Position numbers and translations under genes: made by a program. Below, in pieces: positions 36,086 through 45,135 of a stretch of 64,000 nucleotides of DNA. The stretch comes from Mycobacterium sp. D16Q14 (GTDB taxonomy: Bacteria > Actinomycetota > Actinomycetes > Mycobacteriales > Mycobacteriaceae): assembly GCA_002013415.1 (NCBI GenBank), contig MAEX01000013.1:93639-157638 (forward strand), read 5' to 3'. The notes under the pieces are model-generated. The model was not told the DNA's origin. It was given only the letters and a program-made list of their open reading frames with translations, and did not search any database. Position 1 is the stretch's first letter, and each line of letters begins with the position of its first letter.

Positions 36086-36266
36086 TTCAGCGCATCGCGA
36101 ATTGAACACGGCGTCGGCAGAGTCGATGGGGCGGCAGGGACTGGCGTGACAATCGGTGCGAAATAGCCCTCAGTACCTAAGCCGACGGCCAGCAAGGATG
36201 TAAAGACCTCACTCGGGTGCGCCAACTTTGGATGCATTTGAAGTAAATTCGGCCTACCATCGGCGG

Positions 36267-36989
36267 GTGGCTGTTCCGAGTGTCTTGAGCACCGCCATCT
36301 CTCCGGAGCTCGCAGACGAGGCCATCACGCTGTTCACTCCGCTCGGTTCCACCGAACAACACGGGCCGCACTTGCCGTTGGATACCGATACCCGGATTGC
36401 CAGTGCTGTGGCTACCGCCGCGGCCGAGGAACTGGCGTCCGACGCGGGCGCGGGCCGGTCCGCTCTCGCCCCTGCCATCGCGTACGGATCCAGCGGAGAA
36501 CATCAATCCTTCGCTGGAACCATCTCGATCGGCACCGCCGCGCTGACCCAGGTCCTCGTGGAGTACGGCAGGTCGGCCGCCCAGTGGTGCCGACGCATCG
36601 TCTTCGTCAATGGTCACGGTGGCAACATTGAGGCGACGGTTTCCGCGGTGCGGCTCCTGCGCTCGGAGGGCCGCGATATCGCGTGGTGGGCGTGCGCGGT
36701 CGAAGGCGGTGACGCTCACGCCGGACATGCGGAAACATCTCTGCTGCTGCATATTTCACCAGATGTCGTGCGCTGGGACGAAGTACTTGCTGGAAACTCG
36801 GCGCCACTGCATGAGCTGATGGCAACCATGCGTGCGGGTGGAGTGGCGGCGGTGAGCGCGATCGGTGTGCTCGGAGATCCGACGACGGCCAGCAGCCAGG
36901 AGGGCGCGCGGATGCTCGCGGCGATGACCCGACGCTGCGCCGACGCGGTGCGCCGCTGGCTACCCGATGCCGACGGGCGGCTGGTATGA
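36267..36989 (+). CDS. mftE: Mycofactocin peptidase MftE
   Basis: A 240-aa creatininase-family metallopeptidase that releases the C-terminal Val-Tyr core from processed MftA. Metal-binding motifs [35 protein letters not shown] and [10 protein letters not shown] are intact. GTG 36267 is chosen: a -10 hexamer TACCAT (36255-36260) ends 6 nt before it, indicating a leaderless transcript. Unlike the tight mftA-D part, a 181-bp gap precedes this gene, so mftE-F-G may have their own promoter. Its TGA overlaps the ATG of mftF. Confidence 0.93.
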   Translation: MAVPSVLSTAISPELADEAITLFTPLGSTEQHGPHLPLDTDTRIASAVATAAAEELASDAGAGRSALAPAIAYGSSGEHQSFAGTISIGTAALTQVLVEYGRSAAQWCRRIVFVNGHGGNIEATVSAVRLLRSEGRDIAWWACAVEGGDAHAGHAETSLLLHISPDVVRWDEVLAGNSAPLHELMATMRAGGVAAVSAIGVLGDPTTASSQEGARMLAAMTRRCADAVRRWLPDADGRLV

Positions 36990-38434
36990 CCACGAGCGAC
37001 GACGCAGCGCAGGGCGCGGCCGCACCACACGGACGGCTACCCGACGGATTCGCGGTTCAGGTGGATCGACGAGTTCGCGTTCTCGACGAGGGTTCGGCGC
37101 TGCTGGGCGGCTCGCCCACTCGGCTCCTGCGATTGGCGCCTGCCGCGCGGACGCTGCTTTCCGGTGGACGGCTTGAGGTACGCGATGCGACGAGCGCTCA
37201 GCTTGCCCGGACGCTGCTGGATGCGACCGTTGCCCATCCTCGCCCCACAGGTGGGCCAGGCTATCGAGACGTGACTGTCGTTATTCCATGTCTTAACAAC
37301 GGGTTTGGGTTGCGTCGACTGCTGCGGGCCCTGCGTGGAATGCGCGTGATCGTCATCGATGACGGCTCCACCATTCCGATCGTGGAGTGCGAGCTGGAGG
37401 GCATGCACTGTGACGTGCGGGTGGTGCGCCACGCCGACAGTCTGGGTCCGGCGGCGGCCCGCAACACGGGACTGAAGTTGGCGACCACGGATTTCGTCGC
37501 CTTCCTCGATTCGGATGTGGTGCCCAGGCGCGGCTGGTTGGAGGGATTGCTGGGGCACTTCAGCGATCCGGCGGTGGCCCTGGTCGCTCCGAGGATTGTC
37601 GGATTGGTTTTGAGCGACAACGCGATTGCCCGGTATGAGGCAGTCAGGTCCTCGTTGGATCTCGGCCTGCGTGAGGCGCCGGTCGTACCGTACGGCCCGG
37701 TGTCGTACGTCCCCAGTGCGGCCATCGTGGTGCGGCGGGCTGCGATCGACGAGATCGGCGGGTTCGACGAGTCGCTGCAGTGTGGTGAGGACGTGGATCT
37801 GTGCTGGCGGCTGATCGAGGCGGGATCGCGGCTGAGGTATGAACCCGTGTCCCACGTGGCCCATGACCATCGACTTACCCTTCGAGAATGGTTCGCACGC
37901 AAGATATTCTATGGAAAGAGCGCGGCACCGTTGTCGACGCGCCATCCCGATAAAGTCGCGCCGATGGTCATCTCGAGGTGGACGCTGCTGGTGTGGATTC
38001 TCGTGGCGGTGGGCTCAGGGATGGGCTATCTGGCCGCTGCGGGCATGGCTGCGCTCGCGGCGGGGCGCGTGGCGCGGACCCTCCGGGGAGTAGATACCCC
38101 GCCACGGGATGTCGTCAGGGTCGCTGCCCAGGGTGTGGGCGGTGCGGCGCTGCAGATCGCGTCGGCGCTGTGCCGTCATTACTGGCCGTTGGCGTTGGTG
38201 GCCGCCGCGCTGTCGCGGCGCAGCCGCCAGGTGCTCGTGGTGGCAGCCATTGTCGACGGCGTGGTGGATTGGATGAAGCGCAACGACAATTCGGCCTCGC
38301 CCGATGATCGGATCGGTGTGCTCGAGTACGTGCTGCTGAAGCGTCTCGACGACATCGCCTATGGGATTGGCCTGTGGTCCGGAATCGTGCAGGAGCGCGA
38401 TCTCGGTGCGCTCCGACCGGAACTACGGCCCTGA
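36986..38434 (+). CDS. mftF: Mycofactocin glycosyltransferase MftF
   Basis: A 482-aa GT2-family glycosyltransferase that adds glucose units to the cofactor core. N-terminal GT-A motifs: [28 protein letters not shown], the metal-binding FLDSDVVP and [14 protein letters not shown]. Membrane segments follow near residues 330-360 and 380-400, so the enzyme is probably anchored at the inner membrane face. ATGA overlap with mftE. The C-terminal part overlaps the presumed start of mftG by about 60 bp. Confidence 0.94.
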   Translation: MTTSDDAAQGAAAPHGRLPDGFAVQVDRRVRVLDEGSALLGGSPTRLLRLAPAARTLLSGGRLEVRDATSAQLARTLLDATVAHPRPTGGPGYRDVTVVIPCLNNGFGLRRLLRALRGMRVIVIDDGSTIPIVECELEGMHCDVRVVRHADSLGPAAARNTGLKLATTDFVAFLDSDVVPRRGWLEGLLGHFSDPAVALVAPRIVGLVLSDNAIARYEAVRSSLDLGLREAPVVPYGPVSYVPSAAIVVRRAAIDEIGGFDESLQCGEDVDLCWRLIEAGSRLRYEPVSHVAHDHRLTLREWFARKIFYGKSAAPLSTRHPDKVAPMVISRWTLLVWILVAVGSGMGYLAAAGMAALAAGRVARTLRGVDTPPRDVVRVAAQGVGGAALQIASALCRHYWPLALVAAALSRRSRQVLVVAAIVDGVVDWMKRNDNSASPDDRIGVLEYVLLKRLDDIAYGIGLWSGIVQERDLGALRPELRP

Positions 38435-39858
38435 GCAGGCCGATCCACGCGGATGCGCTCATCGTGGGCGCAGGCAGTGCGGGATCGATTCTGGCCGGGC
38501 GCCTTTCCGAGGATCCGTCGTTCCGGGTGGTGCTGGTGGAGGCGGGCCCAGCGTCCTCCGCGGACGAGGATGGCGTACGCGACGGGTACCGCCTCCCCAT
38601 TGGTCCCGACAGTCAGATAGCCGCCTACTACTGGGCGACGCTGACATCCACGGGTGACCAGGCCGAGCTGGTGCGGGGATCGGTGGTGGGTGGCTCCGGC
38701 GCGATCAACGGCGGCTATTTCGTGCGTGGCCGACCGGCGGATTTTGACGGATGGTCGGTGCCGGGATGGGCCTGGGCGGATGTTCGCGATCACTTCCGGG
38801 CGATGGAGACCGACCGCGACTTTCGGGACCATCCGTTACATGGGTCGTCGGGACCCATACCGATCGGGCGAAAGCACGAACAAAGCAGTGCTGGAAGGGA
38901 ATTGACGGAGCTCGCGGTAAAGGGCGGGTATCCGGTAGTGGCGGACCTGAATGGCAACGCCGGCGTCGGGGTGGGGCTGGTGCCGCTCAACATCGATAGC
39001 GGGATGCGGGTTGGGCCCGCGCGCGCGTATCTGGAGGGAGCGGGCTGGCGGCCTAATCTCGCGGTGTACTCCGGCACCCGCGCGCTGCGGGTGCTCTGCG
39101 GCGCCGGGCGTGCCACTGGGGTGCAGGTGGCTGTCGGGAATTCGGTGCGGACGCTGACTGCCGATCGAATCATCTTGAGTGCGGGGGCTATTGAGACTGC
39201 GAAGCTGCTACTGCTGTCCGGGATCGGGCCCGCGGATGACTTGCGTGCGGTGGGGGTTCAGCCCGTCGTCGACCTGCCCGGTGTCGGTACGCGGGTGATG
39301 GACCACGCGGAATGGGTGCTGGACACGGGTGACGAGGGGCAGCAAGGCTATCCCGTTCTGGACACCGTGTTGCACACCGATCGCCAGATAGGCATCGAAA
39401 TACGGCCGTATACAACTGGATTCGCAGCCATGGCAGGTGTGACGCTGATCGGCGCGGATACCCGGCAGATCGGTGTCGCGTTGATGACGCCGAGGTGTCG
39501 CGGCCGACTTGAGCTGCGTTCGACCGATCCCGCGGCCCCGGTGTACATCGACTTGAGGTATGACAGCGAGCCCGTAGACATGGATCGATTGCGCGACGGA
39601 GTGCGTCTAGTGTCCGAGCTGTACGGACGGCGGTTCGGTGGCCCGCGGTGGTCCACTTCGCAGCATCTGTGTGCGACCGCCCCGATGGGCAATGACGCGG
39701 ACAAGCATGCGGTCGTCGACAAGTACTGTCGCGTCAGGGGAATCGATGGGCTGTTCGTCATCGACGGGTCGATCATGCCGACTATTCCGAGCCGAGGGCC
39801 AGCGGCCACGATCGCGATGATCGGGCATCGCGCGGCCCAGTTTGTTGCGTGGTCGTAA
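38374..39858 (+). CDS. mftG: Mycofactocin GMC oxidoreductase MftG
   Basis: A flavoprotein of up to 494 aa in the GMC (glucose-methanol-choline) family, described as a mycofactocinol dehydrogenase linking cofactor reoxidation to respiration. FAD motif [21 protein letters not shown], the [26 protein letters not shown] block, and the C-terminal [25 protein letters not shown] are present. Start is uncertain: the only usual in-frame start before the FAD motif is GTG 38374, which overlaps mftF by 61 bp. A CTG at 38431 in a CTGA overlap with the mftF stop would give a more natural N-terminus. Confidence 0.9.
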   Translation: MVRNRAGARSRCAPTGTTALSRPIHADALIVGAGSAGSILAGRLSEDPSFRVVLVEAGPASSADEDGVRDGYRLPIGPDSQIAAYYWATLTSTGDQAELVRGSVVGGSGAINGGYFVRGRPADFDGWSVPGWAWADVRDHFRAMETDRDFRDHPLHGSSGPIPIGRKHEQSSAGRELTELAVKGGYPVVADLNGNAGVGVGLVPLNIDSGMRVGPARAYLEGAGWRPNLAVYSGTRALRVLCGAGRATGVQVAVGNSVRTLTADRIILSAGAIETAKLLLLSGIGPADDLRAVGVQPVVDLPGVGTRVMDHAEWVLDTGDEGQQGYPVLDTVLHTDRQIGIEIRPYTTGFAAMAGVTLIGADTRQIGVALMTPRCRGRLELRSTDPAAPVYIDLRYDSEPVDMDRLRDGVRLVSELYGRRFGGPRWSTSQHLCATAPMGNDADKHAVVDKYCRVRGIDGLFVIDGSIMPTIPSRGPAATIAMIGHRAAQFVAWS

Positions 39859-39919
39859 CGGGAGCGCGAATCTTGGCGTCCACCGCACGCGCGCAGGCCA
39901 TCGGTCGCACAATTGGACG

Positions 39920-41383
39920 ATGTCAACTCCCGATGACGCGGTTAGTTCACGTGCGGAGGCGCCGCTTGATCATGCCGGCGTCCAATCACACCTCGAAGGT
40001 GCCGACTACCTCGCCCGGCGGCAGCTGAGATCGGGCACCGCGGGCTGGGTACTGCTGGCCGGGCTCGGCGTGAGCTATGTGATTTCCGGAGACTACGCGG
40101 GCTGGAACACCGGCCTGAGCAAGGGCGGTTTCGGCGGGATGGCCATCGCGGCCGTCGTCATCGCCGCGATGTATCTGTCGATGGTGCTTAGCATGGCGGA
40201 GATGTCGTCGGCATTACCCACCGCGGGCGGCGGGTACACCTTCGCCCGGCGCGCGATGGGTCCCTGGGGTGGATTCGCCACTGGGACAGCGATTCTCATT
40301 GAGTACGCGATCGCGCCGGCGGCCATCGCCACCTTCATCGGGAGTTACGTCGAATCACTGCACCTGTTCGGTCTCAAGGACGGGTGGTGGATCTATCTGG
40401 CGGTGTACGCGATATTCATTGGCATCCACCTCAGCGGTGCGGGTGAGGCGCTCAGGACGATGTTCATCATCACCGGGATCGCGCTCGTCGGCCTCGTCAC
40501 CTTCGCCATCGGAGCTGTCGGCCGATTCGACGCAAATAACCTCACGAACATTCCCGTCGATGAAACAGCCACGGGTGCATCGGCATTCCTGCCCTACGGA
40601 TATTTGGGAATCTGGGCGGCAGTGCCGTTCGCGATCTGGTTGTTCCTGGCGATCGAGGGCGTACCGCTGGCCGCCGAAGAAGCCCGCGATCCCGCCAAGA
40701 ACATCCCGCGCGGCATTGTGATGGCCATGCTGGTGCTCGTCATCACCGGTACTGCCGTGCTGATCTTGGTGCCCGGCGCGGGCGGTGCGGAAGCGATGGG
40801 GCAGTCCGGGAATCCTTTGGTCGAGGCGCTCGGAACCACCACGGTGGCCAAGGCGGTCAATTACATCGGGCTGGCCGGACTCATCGCCAGCTTCTTCTCC
40901 ATTGTCTACGCCTACAGTCGCCAAACCTTTGCGTTGTCCCGGGCAGGCTACCTACCTACCGGTTTGTCGGTCACCAACAGCCGGAAGGCTCCCGTAATGG
41001 CGCTGATAGTGCCGGGAATCATCGGATTCCTGTTGTCGCTCAGCGGTAAAGGCGCGATGTTGCTCAACATGGCGGTATTCGGGGCGGCGCTGAGCTATGT
41101 GCTGATGATGGTGAGCCATATTGTGCTGCGTATTCGCGAGCCGGACATGCAGCGGCCATACCGCACCCCCGGTGGCATCGTCACCAGCGGGTTCGCGCTC
41201 GTGATCGCCTGTGCTGCGGTGGTGGCGACCTTCATCGTCGATACCACGGCAGCTTTTGCCACGTTCGGCGTATTCATCCTGTTTATGGCGTATTTTGGGT
41301 TCTATAGCCGTCACCGTTTGGTGGCGAACTCCCCGGATGAGGAGTTCGCGGCGCTTGCAGAAGCCGAGAACGAACTGAAATAG
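39920..41383 (+). CDS. eat: Ethanolamine permease
   Basis: A 487-aa APC-superfamily permease of the ethanolamine transporter type. N-terminal block GVSYVISGDYAGWNTGLSKGGFGGMAIA is the signature of this subfamily, and LFLAIEGVPLAAEEARDPAKNIPRG is the conserved helix-6 loop. About twelve helices. ATG at 39920 is chosen because the upstream extension is Arg/His rich. It lies 61 bp after mftG and 7 bp before eutB on the same strand, so its job is to bring in ethanolamine for EutBC. Confidence 0.9.
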   Translation: MSTPDDAVSSRAEAPLDHAGVQSHLEGADYLARRQLRSGTAGWVLLAGLGVSYVISGDYAGWNTGLSKGGFGGMAIAAVVIAAMYLSMVLSMAEMSSALPTAGGGYTFARRAMGPWGGFATGTAILIEYAIAPAAIATFIGSYVESLHLFGLKDGWWIYLAVYAIFIGIHLSGAGEALRTMFIITGIALVGLVTFAIGAVGRFDANNLTNIPVDETATGASAFLPYGYLGIWAAVPFAIWLFLAIEGVPLAAEEARDPAKNIPRGIVMAMLVLVITGTAVLILVPGAGGAEAMGQSGNPLVEALGTTTVAKAVNYIGLAGLIASFFSIVYAYSRQTFALSRAGYLPTGLSVTNSRKAPVMALIVPGIIGFLLSLSGKGAMLLNMAVFGAALSYVLMMVSHIVLRIREPDMQRPYRTPGGIVTSGFALVIACAAVVATFIVDTTAAFATFGVFILFMAYFGFYSRHRLVANSPDEEFAALAEAENELK

Positions 41384-41390
41384 GCATATT

Positions 41391-42794
41391 ATGAGTACCT
41401 TTCGCCACATCGTGGGGCCGGTTACGTACCAGTTCGGGTCGCTCGCCGAAGTTCTGGCGAAGGCCTCGCCGCCTCGGTCCGGTGACGAGCTCGCGGGCTG
41501 TGCGGCGCAGTCGGACGCCGAGCGGGCCGCCGCGCGCTGGGTGCTCGCCGAGGTACCGCTCACGGACTTCCTGTCCGAGGAGATTGTTCCGTACGACACA
41601 GACGAGGTCACCCGGCTGATCATCGATAGCCACGAGGCGGAGGCCTTCGCGGTGATCTCGCATCTCACCGTCGGCGACTTCCGCGACTGGCTATTGGAGA
41701 CCATCACTAAACCCCATGGGGCGCAGTCGCTCAAGGATATTTCGCTCGGATTGACTCCGGAGATGGTGGCGGCTGTCAGCAAGCTGATGCGCAATCAGGA
41801 CCTCATTGCCGTCGGTGCCGCCGTGCGCAACCATAGTGCTTTTCGTACGACCATCGGACTGCCGGGCACGTTGGCGACCCGATTACAGCCCAACCATCCC
41901 ACCGACGACGCGCGCGGTATCGCCGCTGCTACCCTCGACGGTCTGCTACTGGGTTGCGGCGACGCCGTCATCGGCATCAACCCGGCGACCGATTCCCCGC
42001 ATGCCGCGGCCGACCTGCTGCGCCTCATCGACGACATTCGATTGAGATTCGACATCCCCACACAGTCGTGCGTGCTCGCGCACGTCACCACCACCATGGA
42101 GCTCATCGAGCGAAATCTACCGGTGGACTTGGTTTTTCAGTCGATCGCCGGTACCGAAGGTGCCAACGAGAGCTTTGGGGTCAACCTGGCGCTGCTGCGT
42201 GAGGCGAATGAGGCCGGGCGTTCGCTGGCGCGAGGCACCGTGGGTAACAACGTCATGTACCTGGAGACGGGCCAGGGATCGGCGCTCTCGGCCGGGGCGC
42301 ATCTCGGGGTGGGTGGCGTTGCGGTAGATCAGCAGACGCTAGAGGCCCGGGCCTATGCGGTCGCGCGGGAGGTGGAGCCACTCCTGGTCAATACCGTCGT
42401 GGGATTCATTGGACCGGAATACCTTTACGACGGGAAGCAGATCATCAGAGCTGGCCTGGAAGATCACTTCTGCGGCAAGCTTCTGGGGCTCCCGATGGGG
42501 GTGGATGTCTGCTACACCAATCATGCCGAGGCCGATTCGGATGACATGGACGTCTTGCTCACCGTGCTTACGGCCGCGGGGGTTGCGTTTGTCATCGCAG
42601 TACCCGGGGCCGATGACGTCATGCTCGGATACCAGAGCCTGTCCTTCCATGATGCGCTGTTCGCGCGCCGCACCTTCGGTTTGCGGCCGGCCCCGGAGTT
42701 CAACGACTGGCTTGAGCGCATGGGCATGCTGGAGCGTGATGGGGGGCTGCGTGAAATCGCGGTCAACGATTCGCCGTTGCGGGCGCTGTTATGA
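41391..42794 (+). CDS. eutB: Ethanolamine ammonia-lyase large subunit
   Basis: A 467-aa catalytic subunit of the adenosylcobalamin-dependent enzyme that splits ethanolamine into acetaldehyde and ammonia. Family blocks: TRLQPNHPTDDARGIAAATLDGLLLGCGDAVIGINPATDS, SQ-type segment SCVLAHVTTTMELIERN, FQSIAGTEGANESFGVNLALLREA, and GLPMGVDVCYTNHAEADSDDMD near the C-terminus. No reactivase (EutA) or microcompartment shell gene is present in the window. ATGA overlap with eutC. Cytoplasmic. Confidence 0.96.
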   Translation: MSTFRHIVGPVTYQFGSLAEVLAKASPPRSGDELAGCAAQSDAERAAARWVLAEVPLTDFLSEEIVPYDTDEVTRLIIDSHEAEAFAVISHLTVGDFRDWLLETITKPHGAQSLKDISLGLTPEMVAAVSKLMRNQDLIAVGAAVRNHSAFRTTIGLPGTLATRLQPNHPTDDARGIAAATLDGLLLGCGDAVIGINPATDSPHAAADLLRLIDDIRLRFDIPTQSCVLAHVTTTMELIERNLPVDLVFQSIAGTEGANESFGVNLALLREANEAGRSLARGTVGNNVMYLETGQGSALSAGAHLGVGGVAVDQQTLEARAYAVAREVEPLLVNTVVGFIGPEYLYDGKQIIRAGLEDHFCGKLLGLPMGVDVCYTNHAEADSDDMDVLLTVLTAAGVAFVIAVPGADDVMLGYQSLSFHDALFARRTFGLRPAPEFNDWLERMGMLERDGGLREIAVNDSPLRALL

Positions 42795-43576
42795 GTGATA
42801 TCGCGAACAACGGAGCGGCGGAAGATATCTGGGATACGTTACGCCGCTCCACGCAGTCACGAATCGGGTTGGGGCGCAGCGGGGATGCGTTGCCCACCAG
42901 TCGAGTGCTGGAGTTCGGGACCGCACACGCTGCCGCTCGTGACGCGGTGCATACGCCCCTGGACGCACGCGCCCTGGCCGGCCGTATCGACGGTCTCGGA
43001 TTGGGTACGCCGCTGCTGGTGACCAGCCGGGCGGGCGATCGATCCGAGTATTTGCGCCGCCCAGACCTGGGTCGGGCCCCCGCCGATGGCGCGCTGGATG
43101 TGTTGTCGGATTCCGCCGCTGATATCGGCATCGTGCTGGCTGACGGTTTGTCTCCGCGCGCCCTCGATGACCACGGGGTTCCGCTGTTACAGGCGCTGCA
43201 CCAGCGACTTCGCGGATATTCGATCGCACCGCTCGTCATCGCGACACAGGCGCGGGTGGCCCTGGGTGACCACATTGGCGTCGCACTTGGCGTCGACACT
43301 GTCCTGGTACTCATCGGGGAACGTCCCGGCCTGTCCGTCGCCGACAGCGTCGGGATATACCTCACGCACAATCCCGTTGTCGGATGCAGTGATGCACAAC
43401 GTAATTGCGTGTCCAACATTCATCCTCCGGAAGGGTTGGGCTACCAGCAGGCGGCACAGGTCGTAGCCGCCCTGGTGGCGGGCGCACATGAGCTCGGCCG
43501 GTCAGGCGTCGCCCTCAAGGACATGACGGGCGCGGGTAGTCAGATCGAGGGATCCGGGCCCGCTCTCACCACGTAG
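42791..43576 (+). CDS. eutC: Ethanolamine ammonia-lyase small subunit
   Basis: A 261-aa small subunit that completes the cobalamin-binding interface with EutB. N-terminal LRRSTQSRIGLGRSGDALPT, the ARDAVHTPLDA block, VLADGLSPRAL and VLIGERPGLSVADSVGIYLTH are typical. Starts by ATGA overlap with eutB, showing translational coupling of the two subunits. The usual next enzyme, an acetaldehyde dehydrogenase, is not encoded nearby, so acetaldehyde must be handled elsewhere. Confidence 0.95.
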   Translation: MSDIANNGAAEDIWDTLRRSTQSRIGLGRSGDALPTSRVLEFGTAHAAARDAVHTPLDARALAGRIDGLGLGTPLLVTSRAGDRSEYLRRPDLGRAPADGALDVLSDSAADIGIVLADGLSPRALDDHGVPLLQALHQRLRGYSIAPLVIATQARVALGDHIGVALGVDTVLVLIGERPGLSVADSVGIYLTHNPVVGCSDAQRNCVSNIHPPEGLGYQQAAQVVAALVAGAHELGRSGVALKDMTGAGSQIEGSGPALTT

Positions 43577-43593
43577 CGGGATGGCCCTCCGGG

Positions 43594-43617
43594 ACCAACC
43601 GGGTGGTTGGTTACCAT
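43594..43617 (+). promoter_or_regulatory. Promoter and operator of the thiolase-like gene
   Basis: A perfect inverted repeat ACCAACC-GGGT-GGTTGGT (43594-43611) directly abuts a -10 hexamer TACCAT (43612-43617). The -10 ends 6 nt before the ATG at 43624, predicting a leaderless transcript. The dyad occupies the spacer region, the position of a TetR-type repressor site. The regulator is unknown. Confidence 0.6.
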
Positions 43618-43623
43618 CGGCTC

Positions 43624-45126
43624 ATGGCCCTCGACCCTCGCACGCCGGTCCTCGTCGGTACCGGACAGGTCAACCAGCGGACGGACGCCGATTGTCCGTT
43701 CTCCGAGATCCCTGAACCCATCGACCTTATGGAGCGAGCGGCCCGGCTGGCGGCCCAGGATGCGGGGGCGGCTGAGCTGCTCACCGCCATCGACACGGTG
43801 TCCGTGGCGAACATCTTCTCGTGGAAGTATCGCGACCCCGGCCTGCTGCTCGGTGAACGTCTGGGTTCGGCGCCCAAGCGCACGTTCTATACCGGGCCCA
43901 GCGGCAACTCGCCGCAGCTGTTGGTCAACCATGCGGCCGCGGACATTCTCGCCGGGGATGCCGAGGTGGTTCTCATCGGCGGGGCGGAGATGTGGCGGTC
44001 GCGCAACAAGATGATGGCCACCGGTGTGCAGCCCACGTGGACCACGCAAGACGAATCCATTGCCGAACCAACCATTCTCGGCGGTCGTATGGATCAGGTG
44101 GGCGGTGCCGAGACCACCATTGGCCTGATCTCTCCCGGCCATGTGTATCCGCTGTTCGAGCAGGCAATTCGAGTCGCCAACGGTGTATCCGTAGCCGACC
44201 ATCGCGCCGCGATTTCTCAATTGTGGCAGCGCTTTAACGCCGTGGCCGTGAACAACGTGCATGCCTGGTCCAACGATGCGTACACCGCCGAGCAGATCGC
44301 CACGCCCGGCCCCGACAATCGGTGGATCAGCTCGCCGTACACCAAGCTGATGAACTCCAACAACATGGTCGAGCAAGGGGCGGTGCTGCTGCTCACCTCG
44401 CTGGAAACAGCGCGACGGTTCCGAATTCCGGAGGACCGCTGGATATTTCCGCTCGCCGGCAGTCAGGCCAACGACACCTTCGCGCTCGGTGAACGCGATG
44501 AGCTGCATCGGTCTCCGGCCATCCGCCTTGCGGGCAAGCGCGCCTTCGATATCGTCGGTCTGGGAACCGATGACGTGGACCTGATCGACATCTATTCGTG
44601 TTTCCCCTCAGCGGTGCAGGTCGCGGCTACCGAGCTGGGACTGGCGCTCGATGACCCTGCGCGGCCGCTCACGGTCACCGGTGGCCTCACGTTCGCCGGC
44701 GGCCCGTGGTGCAACTACGTGACCCACTCCATTGCCACCATGGCCGAGCGGCTGCGCGAGCGTCCCGGTGCGAAGGGGCTGATCACAGCCAATGGCGGGT
44801 ATCTCACCAAGCATGCCTTCGGAATCTACGGAACCGAGCCGCCCGCGTCGGGGTTCAGGTACGAGGACGTGCAGTCCGAGGTCGACCGGGAGCCCAGAAC
44901 CGCGGCGGCCGACGGCTATTCGGGTGTGGCGACCGTCGAGGCATGGACCGTCAACTATGGACGTGACGGATCGCCGTTCCAGACGTTCGTGAGCGTGCGC
45001 ACCCCGGCGGGGGCACGCACCTTCGCCAAGATCGACGACCGCGATGCGGCGGCGCAGATTGTGGACACCGATATCGCTGGTGCGTCAATCGAAGTCGCGG
45101 CGGATGGTTCCGCGCGGCTTAACTGA
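43624..45126 (+). CDS. Thiolase-like protein lacking the nucleophilic Cys
   Basis: A 500-aa thiolase-fold protein annotated in relatives as acetyl-CoA acetyltransferase. The N-terminal PVLVGTGQVNQR, VEVVLIGGAE-type block (AEVVLIGGAEMW) and VDLIDIYSCFPSAVQVA match the family. Where true thiolases have the nucleophilic Cys in CxSGLxA, this protein reads GPSGNSPQL, with no Cys. The C-terminal 120 residues exceed a standard thiolase and resemble the extra domain of mycobacterial thiolase-like protein 1. It may therefore bind acyl-CoA or lipid without classic thiolase activity. ATG 43624 is leaderless by position. Confidence 0.82.
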   Translation: MALDPRTPVLVGTGQVNQRTDADCPFSEIPEPIDLMERAARLAAQDAGAAELLTAIDTVSVANIFSWKYRDPGLLLGERLGSAPKRTFYTGPSGNSPQLLVNHAAADILAGDAEVVLIGGAEMWRSRNKMMATGVQPTWTTQDESIAEPTILGGRMDQVGGAETTIGLISPGHVYPLFEQAIRVANGVSVADHRAAISQLWQRFNAVAVNNVHAWSNDAYTAEQIATPGPDNRWISSPYTKLMNSNNMVEQGAVLLLTSLETARRFRIPEDRWIFPLAGSQANDTFALGERDELHRSPAIRLAGKRAFDIVGLGTDDVDLIDIYSCFPSAVQVAATELGLALDDPARPLTVTGGLTFAGGPWCNYVTHSIATMAERLRERPGAKGLITANGGYLTKHAFGIYGTEPPASGFRYEDVQSEVDREPRTAAADGYSGVATVEAWTVNYGRDGSPFQTFVSVRTPAGARTFAKIDDRDAAAQIVDTDIAGASIEVAADGSARLN

Positions 45127-45135
45127 TAGTCGCCG

